64,000 nt of DNA from Streptomyces sp. NBC_01268 (GTDB lineage: Bacteria; Actinomycetota; Actinomycetes; Streptomycetales; Streptomycetaceae). Shown here one piece after another: positions 19,598 to 27,860 of this stretch. Within the stretch, counting starts at the first letter, position 1. Each line of letters starts with the position of its first letter. The notes under the pieces are model-generated. The model had not been told where the DNA came from and did no database searches. It saw only the letters and a program-made list of their open reading frames with translations. Both the position numbers and the translations under genes were made by a program. The stretch covers positions 1,984,001 to 2,048,000 of the forward strand of contig NZ_CP108454.1 in NCBI RefSeq assembly GCF_036240795.1, read 5' to 3'.

Positions 19598-19737
19598 GCC
19601 GACGACGGTAGGGCCGGGGGTGGGCGACGGCTAGACGTGATGACCGACAAGGATGCGAGACGAGTTGTCAGCAGGGTTTGGCCGGTTCTCACAAGGCCTC
19701 CCCTCCCACGAGTCGGCCCGCGTCGGTCACACCCCGG

Positions 19738-20451
19738 TCACACCCCGGTCGCCCCCAGCAGTGACCCCGCCGCGTAGGTGACCGCCATCGCCAGGGCACC
19801 GCCGCCCACGTTGCGGAGGATGGCTCGGGTGGGTGGGGCGGAGCCGAGGCGGGCGCTCCACCAGCCGGTGAGGGCGAGGGCGGCGAGGACGGAGAGGACG
19901 GTGATCCAGAGGCGGGTGGAGGCGGGGGGCAGGACGATCGCGAGGAGGGGGAGGAGGGCGCCCACCGTGAAGGCGAGGAAGCTGGCGCCGGCGGCGTGCC
20001 AGGGGTTGGTGAGGGCGTCGGGGTCGATGCCCAGTTCCACGCGGGCGTGGGCGCGCAGGGCGTCGCGGGCGGTGAGCTGTTCGGCGGCCTCGCGGGCGAC
20101 GTCCGCGGAGAGGCCGCGGGCGGTGAGGAGCCCGGTGAGTTCGGCGAGTTCGGCCTCGGGCTGCTCGCGCAGTTCGCGGCGCTCCTGGGCGAGGGCTGCC
20201 CTCTCGGAGTCGCGCTGGGTGGAGACCGAGACGTACTCCCCCGCCGCCATCGACATCGAGCCGGCGAGGAGGCCGGAGAGACCGGCCGTGAGCAGGGCGG
20301 ACTGGGAGTCGGAGGCGCCCGCCACGCCGACGACGAGGCCCGCGGTGGAGACGACTCCGTCGTTGGCTCCGAGCACGGCGGCCCGGAGCCAGTTGAGACG
20401 GGAGCCGAGGCCACCGCCGTGGGCCTCGCCGTGTGCGGGGGTTTCGGTCAC
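19738..20451 (-). CDS. VIT1/CCC1-family transporter
   Basis: 237 residues. The first helix region LNWLRAAVLGANDGVVSTAGLVVGVAGA and GSMSMAAGEYVSVSTQRDSE are hallmarks of the vacuolar iron transporter (VIT/CCC1) family, which exports Fe2+ or Mn2+ from the cytoplasm. A charged cytoplasmic loop (about residues 85-145) forms the metal-binding domain, followed by three more helices. The start is GTG with no obvious ribosome binding site. It is followed by the catabolic operon in the same direction after about 280 bases on the far side of the lysoplasmalogenase. Confidence 0.87.
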   Translation of the reverse strand: MTETPAHGEAHGGGLGSRLNWLRAAVLGANDGVVSTAGLVVGVAGASDSQSALLTAGLSGLLAGSMSMAAGEYVSVSTQRDSERAALAQERRELREQPEAELAELTGLLTARGLSADVAREAAEQLTARDALRAHARVELGIDPDALTNPWHAAGASFLAFTVGALLPLLAIVLPPASTRLWITVLSVLAALALTGWWSARLGSAPPTRAILRNVGGGALAMAVTYAAGSLLGATGV

Positions 20452-20475
20452 GTCAGGAGGGTCGCACCCGGCGGC

Positions 20476-21741
20476 TCACCAGACGCGGACCGACCCGCCC
20501 AGCGCGAACGCGGGGCTGGTGGCCCCCGCCGGCACCTCCTTCAGCGGCTCGGCGATCTCCTCGACGGTCGGGCCGTGGACGGCGGCCAGGGCGTCGAGGC
20601 GGTCGAGGTCGAAGCCGTAGACCCGGGCCGCGTTGCCGCCGGCCATCGCGGCGACCTCCTCCCGCGGCAGGCCCGCGTACGCGATCCGCAGCCCCTCCCG
20701 GGAGTAGGGGGTGGTGCCCTCGTCGTGCGGGTAGTCGCTGCCCCACATGATCTTGTCGAGGCCGATCCGGTCGCGCAGCGGCACCTCGTGGGGACGCATG
20801 AAGCTGGCGCCGACGAAGCAGTTGTCCCGCCAGACCGCGCTCGGACCCTTGCCCATGGACGCCGCCAGGCCCGCGCCGAACTTCGACTCGGCCGTCGAGG
20901 CCTTCGTCGACGCCGCCACCAGCCGGTCGTGGTAGTAGTCCAGCATCCGCAGCACTCCCGGGATCCAGCCCGAGCCCTGTTCCGTGAGGACCAGCTTCAG
21001 GTCCGGGTGGCGCCGGAACGCCCCGCCGAAGATCAGGTGCCACAGCGCGCGGTGCGAGAACCAGGTCGTCTCCACCATGAACACCGCCCGCGCGGCCGGC
21101 TCGTCCCCCAGGGGCGGCGACGCGGAGCCGCCGTGGTGGTTGACGGGGACGTCCAGTTCGGCGCAGACCGCCCAGATCGGGTCGTACGCCTCCGCGTACA
21201 GCTCGGGCACGGGCGATCCCGGCGGCACACCGGGCAGCAGGATGCCGCCGGTCAGCCCCGCCTCGCGGGTGCGGCGGATCTCCGCGACCGCCGCGTCCAC
21301 GTCGTTGAGCAGGATCTGCGCCACCCCCGCGCGCCGCCCGGGAGCGTCCGCGCAGAAGTCGGCGAGCCAGCGGTTGTGCGCCTGGAGCCCGGCCCAGCGC
21401 TGCTCGTACTCGCTCCGCGTGGGCGGCTGGGCCATCAGGGAGGCCTTGGGGAAGAACGGCGGGATGGTGTTGGGGAAGACGACCTCGGCGACGATCCCGT
21501 CCGCCTCCAGCTCGCGCAGCCGGCGCTGCGAGTTCCAGTTGCGGTCGGCGCTGTCGGCGAGCAGGTCCTCGTACGGGTTGACGTAGGTCGCCGCCCAGGC
21601 GTCGAAGTCCTCGTGGTGCCTCTTCTCCAGGTACGGCCGGTAGTCGAGGAGGTCGGCGCCGGCGTGGCAGTCGGCGGAGATGACCGTGTAGCGGTCGGGA
21701 CCGGCGGTCCCGGCGTCGGAGGGCACGGCGTCGGAGGTCAC
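20476..21741 (-). CDS. Amidohydrolase (PF04909 type), last gene of a four-gene operon
   Basis: 421 residues. VISADCHAG near the N-terminus holds the first metal His, PVNHHGGSA a second, and MWGSDYPHDEGT the conserved metal Asp. This is the layout of amidohydrolase_2 proteins (ACMSD-like hydrolases and decarboxylases). The GTG start overlaps the stop of the upstream amidohydrolase (GTGA). The long frame that remains open upstream is a shadow of the other operon genes. It is paralogous to its neighbour (same DCHAG start, same RLRELEADG region), so the two may act on successive intermediates or form a heteromer. Confidence 0.85.
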   Translation of the reverse strand: MTSDAVPSDAGTAGPDRYTVISADCHAGADLLDYRPYLEKRHHEDFDAWAATYVNPYEDLLADSADRNWNSQRRLRELEADGIVAEVVFPNTIPPFFPKASLMAQPPTRSEYEQRWAGLQAHNRWLADFCADAPGRRAGVAQILLNDVDAAVAEIRRTREAGLTGGILLPGVPPGSPVPELYAEAYDPIWAVCAELDVPVNHHGGSASPPLGDEPAARAVFMVETTWFSHRALWHLIFGGAFRRHPDLKLVLTEQGSGWIPGVLRMLDYYHDRLVAASTKASTAESKFGAGLAASMGKGPSAVWRDNCFVGASFMRPHEVPLRDRIGLDKIMWGSDYPHDEGTTPYSREGLRIAYAGLPREEVAAMAGGNAARVYGFDLDRLDALAAVHGPTVEEIAEPLKEVPAGATSPAFALGGSVRVW

Positions 21742-23033
21742 GGCGTCACCCCCAGGACCGGGAAGTCGTGCTCCGTCAGCCAGTGCCGGCCGACCTCCCT
21801 GGAGCGCGCCCAGGACGCCTCCACCGCGGCCTGGTCGGCGGGCTGGCCGAGGTCGGCGGGGGTGGGGCCGATGCGCCGGGCGATCGGATCCAGCTTCCGG
21901 ACGTCGAATCCGAAGACCTCGGCCGCCGCGAGACCGAGCATCCGCCGGGTCTCCGTCACCGGGATGTCGTGGAAGGTCCTCCGCAGCCACGCCCGCGTGT
22001 CGGGCCAGGTGCCCTCCGGGTGCGGGAAGTCGGAGCCCCACAGGATGTTGTCGACGCCGATCTCGTACCGCTGCGCGAGCTCGCGCCGCTTGGTGTTGGT
22101 GGCGCAGATGAACACCTGGCGGTCCAGGTACTCGCTGGGCGGCCTCTTCAACTCGGCGAAGGGGGACAGTTTCTTTCCGCCGTGCGCGCCCAGGTAGAGC
22201 CGGTCCATGAACCACAGCAGGTTCGGCAGCCACCAGCAGCCGGACTCGGCGACGCCGAACCGCAGTCCCGGGTGCCGCTCGAAGACGCCGGACCAGAGCA
22301 GGAACCACAGCGGCCGGGCCGGCCAGAACGTGACCTCGGAGACGTAGATGCCGAGGTGGTCGCCGTACTCCTCGCGCGGCGCCGCGCCCGAGTGGGTCAG
22401 CACCGGCATCCCGGTCTCCGCGGCCGCCGCCCACACCGGGTCGTAACGCCGGTCGTGGTAGGGCGCCTTGTCCACCCACATGGAGGGGATCATCAGCGCG
22501 CCGAGCCCGGACTCCTTGGCCCGGTGGATCTCGGCGACGACCTCGGCCGGGTCGGCGGTGACGGGCAGCAGCGCGACCCCGCAGTGGCGCTCGGGGTTGC
22601 GGGAGACGAAGTCGGCGAGCCAGCGGTTGTGCGCCCGGGCGCCCGCCATGCCGAGCTCCGGGTCCTGGTCGCCGGAGAGCCCGAGCCCGACGCCGAAGGG
22701 CGCGGCGGTCTGGCTGTCGACGGCGTCCGCGTCGGGGAAGACGACCTCGGCGGCCACCCCGTCGCCGTCGAGCTCCTTGAGCCGCTGGGCGGAGTCCCAG
22801 CCGCCCCGCAGCCCTTCCTCGTTGTCGCGGAACCACTTGTCGGCGAAGGCCTCGTTGCGCACCCCGAGCCGGGTCATGGCCTCGCGCCGGGCCTCGCGCC
22901 CGGCGAGGAAGTCGTCGAAGGCGCGGTGGAAGCGGGAGTCGAGATAGGGCCGGTACTCCTCGGTGGGAAGGCCGGCGTGACAGTCGGAGGAGATGATCAG
23001 GTACGGGTCGTTCGGATCGTTCGAAGCGGTCAT
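21738..23033 (-). CDS. Amidohydrolase (PF04909 type), paralogue of its neighbour
   Basis: 431 residues. ISSDCHAGLP (first metal histidine), PVLTHSGAA and LWGSDFPHPEGT mark the amidohydrolase_2 metal site. The ATG at 23033 is preferred to the GTG directly before it because GAGGGG then lies five bases away instead of two. It overlaps the next gene by GTGA and follows the SDR stop by nine bases. Such enzymes often decarboxylate or hydrolyse dicarboxylates and ring-cleavage products; the substrate here is not predictable. Confidence 0.85.
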   Translation of the reverse strand: MTASNDPNDPYLIISSDCHAGLPTEEYRPYLDSRFHRAFDDFLAGREARREAMTRLGVRNEAFADKWFRDNEEGLRGGWDSAQRLKELDGDGVAAEVVFPDADAVDSQTAAPFGVGLGLSGDQDPELGMAGARAHNRWLADFVSRNPERHCGVALLPVTADPAEVVAEIHRAKESGLGALMIPSMWVDKAPYHDRRYDPVWAAAAETGMPVLTHSGAAPREEYGDHLGIYVSEVTFWPARPLWFLLWSGVFERHPGLRFGVAESGCWWLPNLLWFMDRLYLGAHGGKKLSPFAELKRPPSEYLDRQVFICATNTKRRELAQRYEIGVDNILWGSDFPHPEGTWPDTRAWLRRTFHDIPVTETRRMLGLAAAEVFGFDVRKLDPIARRIGPTPADLGQPADQAAVEASWARSREVGRHWLTEHDFPVLGVTP

Positions 23034-23042
23034 CACGGCCCC

Positions 23043-23927
23043 TCAGTCGAGGATGAAGCTCTCCAGGTACGACGGGTTGGCGCGGTCGAGCATCGACTGC
23101 GAGCGCGCCCTGATCTGCCGGTCGCTGTGCTCGCTCGCCGGGAGCATCCAGAAGCGGTCGGCCCGGATGCCGTCCACGACGTGCTCGGCGACCTCCTCGA
23201 CCGGGGTGAACGCGATCTCGTGCCCGGCCTCCTTCATGGCCGACTCCCACTGGTCGAGGCTGCGGTACGGCGTCCGGCGGGGGCGCTCCTTGGCGAACCG
23301 GTCGGGCCGGTTGCGGTGCGACTCCCACAGCCCGGTGCGGAGCATGTGCGGGCCGGGGAACAGGACGGAGGCGCCGACCGGGGCGCGTTCCGCCTTCAGG
23401 TGCGCGTAGAGGGACTCGGTCATGGTGACGACGGCCGACTTGGTGACGGCGTAGACGGAGGCCGTCGGCAGCGGGGCGATGCCGCCGTCGCCGGAGGAGG
23501 TGTTGACGACGTGGCCGGGCTCGCCGCCCGCGAGCATGCGCGGGAGGAAGGCCTGGATGCCGTGGAACACGCCCCACACGTTGACGGCGAAGGCCCACTT
23601 CCAGTCGTTGGGCTCGTGCTCCCACATGCGGCCCTCGGCGCCGGATCCGACGCCCGCGTTGTTGCACAGCACGTGGACGGCGCCGAAGGTGTCGTACACG
23701 GCGTCGGCGAAGGCGCGCACGGAGTCGGGTTCGCTGACGTCGACGGTACGGGCGAGGATCTGCGCCCCGTCCGCCATCAGCTCCTCGGCGGCCTTGGCCA
23801 GCGGGGCCTCCTCGACGTCGCCGAGGACGACGGCGAGGCCCTCGGCGGCGAAGCGGCGGGCCATGGCGAGGCCGATGCCGCCGGCCGCGCCGGTGACGAC
23901 GGCGACCTGTCCCTGTCGCAGCTCCAT
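23043..23927 (-). CDS. SDR-family oxidoreductase of the four-gene operon
   Basis: 294 residues, classical short-chain dehydrogenase. TGAAGGIG (residues 12-19) binds the cofactor, CNNAG is present, and NTSSGDG...YAVTK provides Ser, Tyr and Lys. The C-terminal ~80 residues (LWESHRNRPDRFAKERPRRTP onward) form an extension seen in SDRs of steroid or lipid-type catabolism. The Asp after the second beta strand (LGDVEEA) suggests NAD(H). Its ATG overlaps the decarboxylase-family stop by one base (TGATG). Confidence 0.88.
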   Translation of the reverse strand: MELRQGQVAVVTGAAGGIGLAMARRFAAEGLAVVLGDVEEAPLAKAAEELMADGAQILARTVDVSEPDSVRAFADAVYDTFGAVHVLCNNAGVGSGAEGRMWEHEPNDWKWAFAVNVWGVFHGIQAFLPRMLAGGEPGHVVNTSSGDGGIAPLPTASVYAVTKSAVVTMTESLYAHLKAERAPVGASVLFPGPHMLRTGLWESHRNRPDRFAKERPRRTPYRSLDQWESAMKEAGHEIAFTPVEEVAEHVVDGIRADRFWMLPASEHSDRQIRARSQSMLDRANPSYLESFILD

Positions 23928-24742
23928 CAGGCACGTCCTTCCACGGAGCCCTCGGGCGGCGCGTCGAGGATCTGCTGCGGGTCGTCGTACCGCTGGTGGA
24001 CGTAGGGCAGCAGCGCCTGGGCGCTGACCCGTTCGACGACCCGCCCCTTCTGGTCGGTGGTCTTCTCGCCGATGGTGATCTCGACGAGCCGGCGCACCGG
24101 GAGGTCGGCGACCGGGTCGTACATCGACTCGCGCAGCACGATGTCGCCGGTGACCCGCTCCAGCCGCCGCACCTTCTCGTTGCGGACGCAGTGGACGAGG
24201 ACGGGGTCGGTGTCGAAGCCGGTGCCCGCGCCGTCCACGGACGGCAGGAACTTGAAGTAGAAGTCGGTCTTCTCGACGGGCTCGGGCAGCGGGAGGGCGC
24301 CGGAGACGGCGCCGCGCACCTCGACGAAGGCGATGCCGTGCCGGGCGAGCGAGGCCCGGACCGTGAGCCCGTCACGCTCGACGAGGACCTCTCCCAGCTT
24401 CTTCGGCTCGCCGAAGACCTCCCGCCCGCCGGTCAGGGCGCGCTCGTGGGTCATCGGCATGACCAGCGGGTACCAGCCCTCCTGGTCGCCGTGGGCGGCG
24501 GCGACGGCGACGGACCCGGCGCCGAGGGGGTAGCCGGGCAGGTCGACCTTGCTGATGTTGGCGCGCACCAGCGGGCGCGCGGTGGGCTTGAGCGGGGGCG
24601 GCAGGACGGCCGCCACGACGTCGGGGTCGGTCTCCCAGACGGCGACCACTCCGGTGGACCAGATGTCGGGGAGCCCCGCGCTCTTCTCGCGGGTCGCGGC
24701 GATCTCCGCCTCGGTGCGCGCCCCGTACCGTACTCGTGCCAT
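23927..24742 (-). CDS. Acetoacetate decarboxylase-family protein, first gene of the operon
   Basis: 271 residues. The fold signatures of acetoacetate decarboxylase-like proteins are visible: PLVRANISKVDLPGYPLGAGSVAVAAAHGDQEGWYPLVMPMTHERALTGGREVFGEPKKLGEV has the conserved E..GEPKK segment that contains the Schiff-base lysine region. The true reaction may be decarboxylation, or aldol/hydratase chemistry as in other superfamily members. The ATG at 24742 starts the family-like MARVRYGARTE; longer frames upstream run across the operator. Divergent from the TetR gene. Confidence 0.85.
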   Translation of the reverse strand: MARVRYGARTEAEIAATREKSAGLPDIWSTGVVAVWETDPDVVAAVLPPPLKPTARPLVRANISKVDLPGYPLGAGSVAVAAAHGDQEGWYPLVMPMTHERALTGGREVFGEPKKLGEVLVERDGLTVRASLARHGIAFVEVRGAVSGALPLPEPVEKTDFYFKFLPSVDGAGTGFDTDPVLVHCVRNEKVRRLERVTGDIVLRESMYDPVADLPVRRLVEITIGEKTTDQKGRVVERVSAQALLPYVHQRYDDPQQILDAPPEGSVEGRA

Positions 24743-24772
24743 GACGTACCGCCTTTCGGGAACGTATCGGCC

Positions 24773-24787
24773 TGTAACACAGTTACA
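24773..24787. promoter_or_regulatory. Probable TetR operator
   Basis: Perfect palindrome TGTAAC-ACA-GTTACA centred in the 98-base gap between the decarboxylase operon and the divergent TetR gene. A dyad with TGTAAC half sites in this position is typical for autoregulated TetR divergons. Binding is inferred. Confidence 0.75.
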
Positions 24788-24840
24788 CCGATGGCCCGGA
24801 AGGGTAAAGAGCCGTGCACGCAAAGGAGTTGGGGGATCCG

Positions 24841-25596
24841 ATGGCACGCACCGCATTGAGCCGCGATCAGGTACTGGACACCGCCGCAGCCCTGGTGAAG
24901 GAGCACGGCCCGACGGCCCTCACCATGCGCCGGCTCGCCGCGGAACTCGGCACCGCGGTGACCTCGATCTACTGGCACGTCGGCAACCGCGAGTCGTTGC
25001 TCGACGCGCTCGTCGAGCGCACGGTCGCCGACCTCGGCACGCTGCGCCCGCACGGCGCGGATCCCGCCGAGCGGATCGTCTCGGTGGCCCGGCTGCTGCG
25101 CCGCGCACTGCGGGACCGCCCGCACCTGGTGGCGATGGTCCACGAACGCGGCCTGACGGAGCAGATGTTCCTGCCCGCGCAGCGCGCCCTGATCCACGAG
25201 GCCCACGCGGCCGGCCTGCGCGGCGCACGGGCGGCCGAACTGGTGCGGGCGGTGCAGTTCCAGGTGGTCGGCCACGTCCTGGTGGAACGCAACCGCGAAC
25301 GCTCCCCGGCCCAGTCCCCGGCCGAGACCGAACTGTGGTCGACCGGCACCACGACCGGCACCACCACCACGACCACCGCCGGCACCACGACAGCGGGCAC
25401 CGCCTCCCCCACGGCCGCCTCCCCCGTCGACGAGGACCCGGCCCTGGCCCGCGCCCTGGCCGCCCCCGTCGACACCGAACGCCTCTTCACCACGGCGGTA
25501 CGGGCGCTGGTGGCGGGCTTGCTGGGCGGGGAGGCCGGCGCCCGCGACCGCGACCACGGCGGCACGCACACCGGTTCCGAGGCGTCAACGCGGTGA
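24841..25596 (+). CDS. TetR-family transcriptional regulator
   Basis: 251 residues. The N-terminal HTH spans about residues 8-50 (TAVTSIYWHVGNRESLLDALVER is the recognition part). It is followed by a TetR C-terminal ligand domain. Between helices, residues ~166-186 are almost only Thr, Gly and Ala, a low-complexity insertion not expected in the fold. The ATG at 24841 was chosen because GGGGGA lies just upstream; an in-frame GTG 27 bases earlier is less likely. It probably represses the divergent four-gene operon and itself through the palindrome at 24773. Confidence 0.87.
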   Translation: MARTALSRDQVLDTAAALVKEHGPTALTMRRLAAELGTAVTSIYWHVGNRESLLDALVERTVADLGTLRPHGADPAERIVSVARLLRRALRDRPHLVAMVHERGLTEQMFLPAQRALIHEAHAAGLRGARAAELVRAVQFQVVGHVLVERNRERSPAQSPAETELWSTGTTTGTTTTTTAGTTTAGTASPTAASPVDEDPALARALAAPVDTERLFTTAVRALVAGLLGGEAGARDRDHGGTHTGSEASTR

Positions 25597-25657
25597 CCGG
25601 TTCCGGCCACCGAAGGGGCACCGGGAGCGGGAGTGTCACTGGCGGCCCGTATTCTCA

Positions 25658-26632
25658 GTGACCATGCTCGACGACCGTACGACAGCAGCGCCGTGGCCGA
25701 CCGCCTACCCACAGGGGTACGCGGTCGTCGACGTGGAGACCACCGGCCTCGCCCGCGACGACCGGATCGTCTCGGCCGCCGTCTACCGGCTGGACGCCCA
25801 GGGGAACGTCGAGGACCACTGGTACACGCTCGTCAATCCCGAGCGGGACCCCGGCCCGGTGTGGATCCACGGGCTGACCAGCGACCTGCTGGCGGGCGCG
25901 CCGCTCTTCCCGGAGGTCGCCGAGGAGTTCTCGGCCCGGCTCGACGGCCGGGTGCTCGTCGCGCACAACGCGATGTTCGACTGGCAGATGATCGCGCGCG
26001 AGTACGCGCGGGCCGAGCGGACGGCGCCGGTGCGGCAGCGACTGTGCACCATCGCGCTCTCCAAGGAGCTGTCGCTGCCGCTGCCCAACCACAAGCTGGA
26101 GTCGCTCGCCGCGCACTTCGGCGTGGTCCAGCAGCGGGCGCACAACGCGCTGGACGACGCCCGGGTGCTCGCGGAGGCGTTCCGCCCCAGCCTGCACGCC
26201 GCCGCCGAGCGGAACGTGCGGCTGCCCCTGCTGGAGTGCCGGCCGCTGACCGAGTGGGCCTCGGCCCCGGCCCAGCCGCGGATCGGGTACCAGGCCTCCT
26301 ACCGGGGGAACAGCTGGCGGCCCTCGCGGAAGCGGCCGGCGTGCCCGCACCCGAACCCGGGACGTTACGAATCCGACAAACCGCTCAAGCAGGGCATGCG
26401 GGTGGCCTTCTCGGGCGACACCTCCATCGACCGCGAGCTCCTGGAGGACCGTACGGTCGAGGCGGGACTGCACGTGGCGACCAGCGTCTCCCGGGTCACC
26501 AGCCTCCTCGTGACCAACGACCCCGACTCGGCGACCTCCAAGACCGTGAAGGCCAAGGCGTTCGGCACGCCGGTCGTCGACGAGGCCGCGTACACCCAGC
26601 TGCTGCGGGACGTGACCCCGGCAGACGAGTGA
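25658..26632 (+). CDS. DEDDh-family exonuclease with C-terminal BRCT-like domain
   Basis: 324 residues. The exonuclease part (residues ~20-185) has DVETTGL (metal Asp and Glu), VAHNAMFDWQM (second Asp) and HNALDDA (His and Asp), i.e. the DnaQ-like DEDDh set that trims 3' ends of DNA. After a linker, residues ~245-320 (MRVAFSGDTSIDRELLEDRTVEAG, SRVTSLLVTNDPDS) look like a BRCT domain, as in related polymerase-III epsilon-like proteins. A GTG at 25658 and an ATG six bases later are both possible; TATTCT ends just three bases before the GTG, so the mRNA may be leaderless. Confidence 0.87.
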   Translation: MTMLDDRTTAAPWPTAYPQGYAVVDVETTGLARDDRIVSAAVYRLDAQGNVEDHWYTLVNPERDPGPVWIHGLTSDLLAGAPLFPEVAEEFSARLDGRVLVAHNAMFDWQMIAREYARAERTAPVRQRLCTIALSKELSLPLPNHKLESLAAHFGVVQQRAHNALDDARVLAEAFRPSLHAAAERNVRLPLLECRPLTEWASAPAQPRIGYQASYRGNSWRPSRKRPACPHPNPGRYESDKPLKQGMRVAFSGDTSIDRELLEDRTVEAGLHVATSVSRVTSLLVTNDPDSATSKTVKAKAFGTPVVDEAAYTQLLRDVTPADE

Positions 26633-26644
26633 CGGGCCGGGGCG

Positions 26645-26665
26645 GGCCGGGCGCGCCGCCCGGCC
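26645..26665. terminator. Short GC hairpin after the exonuclease
   Basis: Perfect 9-bp stem (26645-26653 with 26657-26665) with a 3-base loop, 12 bases after the stop codon. Confidence 0.5.
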
Positions 26666-26696
26666 GTCGCCCGCCGTCGGGCCCACCCTGTGGCGC

Positions 26697-26930
26697 ATGG
26701 CACGTTGTGAGGTCTGCGGAAACGATTACGGGATGTCCTTCGAGGTGCACGCGCAGGGCGCGGTGCACGTCTTCGACTGCTTCTCCTGCGCCATCCACCG
26801 CATGGCGCCCATCTGCGAACACTGCCGGGTCCAGATCATCGGCCAGGGGGTCGAGGTCGAGGGCAACTGGTACTGCGGCGCGCACTGCGCCCGCGCGGAG
26901 GGGAAGGCGGGGATCGTCGACAAGGTGTGA
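26697..26930 (+). CDS. Small Cys-rich zinc-ribbon-like protein
   Basis: 77 residues with four Cys pairs: CEVC (residues 4-7), CFSC, CEHC and CGAHC near the end. Two zinc-ribbon sites (LIM-like arrangement) are likely. Streptomyces annotations sometimes call it a metallothionein-like or hypothetical protein; neither role is shown by the sequence. It lies between the exonuclease and SURF1, in the same direction. Confidence 0.72.
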   Translation: MARCEVCGNDYGMSFEVHAQGAVHVFDCFSCAIHRMAPICEHCRVQIIGQGVEVEGNWYCGAHCARAEGKAGIVDKV

Positions 26931-27017
26931 GCGCGCGCGGCCTTTCGCGCACCGGTGAGGAAACGATCTGGCAACCCCCCTGCGGGCACCCCATGCGTCG
27001 AGTTGTACCGTCATGGG

Positions 27018-27821
27018 GTGTACCGCTTCCTGTTGTCCCGGCAGTGGGTGATCCTCACCCTCGTCGCCCTCGTCCTCATCCCCGTGATGATCGAGCTGGG
27101 CTTCTGGCAGTTCCACCGGCACGAGCGCCGGGTCGCCCAGAACGCGCTGATCGCGGACAACCTGCGGGCCCGGTCCCTCCCCGTCGAGGAGCTGACCTCC
27201 CCGGGGCACACCGTCCCGCGCGCCGACTACTGGCGCCAGGTGACCGCCACCGGGACCTTCGACACCGCCCACGAGGTCGTCGTGCGCCGGCGCACCTCGG
27301 CCGACGACCGGGTCGGCGTGCACGTCCTGACCCCGCTGGTCCTCAAGGACGGCAAGGTGGTCATGGTCAACCGCGGCTGGGTGCCCGCCGCCGACGACCA
27401 GCACTCCTTCCCCGCGGTGCCGCCCGCCCCGCGCGGCGAGGTCACGGTCACCGGACGGCTCAAGGCCGACGAGACGACCGGCGCCAGCGGCATCAAGGAC
27501 CTCAAGGGCCTGCCCGACCGTCAGGTCATGCTGATCAACAGCGAGCAGCAGGCCGCCCTGCTCGGCCGCACGGTGCTCGGCGGGTACATCGAGCAGACCG
27601 CGCCCGAGCCCGCCGACGGCTCGCCCGAGGCGATCCCCGAGCCCGACCACGACTCGATCGGCGCGCACATGGCGTACGCCGTCCAGTGGTGGCTCTTCAC
27701 GGCCGGCGTACCGGTCGGCTGGGTGATCCTGGTACGGCGCGAGAAGCGCGACCGGCAGGCGGCGGCCGAGGGCGCCGGAGTGACGGACACAACGCCCGAG
27801 CCGGCCGGGGCCCGCGCCTGA
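27018..27821 (+). CDS. SURF1-family protein, cytochrome oxidase assembly
   Basis: 267 residues. An N-terminal helix (VILTLVALVLIPVMIELGFWQFHRHERR) contains the SURF1 signature G-F-W-Q-x-x-R-x-x-x-R, and a C-terminal helix (HMAYAVQWWLFTAGVPVGWVIL) follows a large extracytoplasmic loop with VNRGWVP. In bacteria SURF1 helps insert heme a into subunit I of the aa3 oxidase. The GTG at 27018 was chosen since family members begin just before the first helix; the upstream frame (to 26955) is Pro/Arg-rich. No strong ribosome binding site is visible. Confidence 0.9.
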   Translation: MYRFLLSRQWVILTLVALVLIPVMIELGFWQFHRHERRVAQNALIADNLRARSLPVEELTSPGHTVPRADYWRQVTATGTFDTAHEVVVRRRTSADDRVGVHVLTPLVLKDGKVVMVNRGWVPAADDQHSFPAVPPAPRGEVTVTGRLKADETTGASGIKDLKGLPDRQVMLINSEQQAALLGRTVLGGYIEQTAPEPADGSPEAIPEPDHDSIGAHMAYAVQWWLFTAGVPVGWVILVRREKRDRQAAAEGAGVTDTTPEPAGARA

Positions 27822-27860
27822 ACTGATTGACGTCCACCGCTTCCGGGAACAGCCCAGAGC

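Noticed and set aside
20476..24375. A single 1299-codon open frame on the minus strand
   Set aside because: It covers four overlapping genes in other frames; only its 3' third (20476-21741) has amidohydrolase motifs. The rest is Arg/Pro/Gly shadow sequence.
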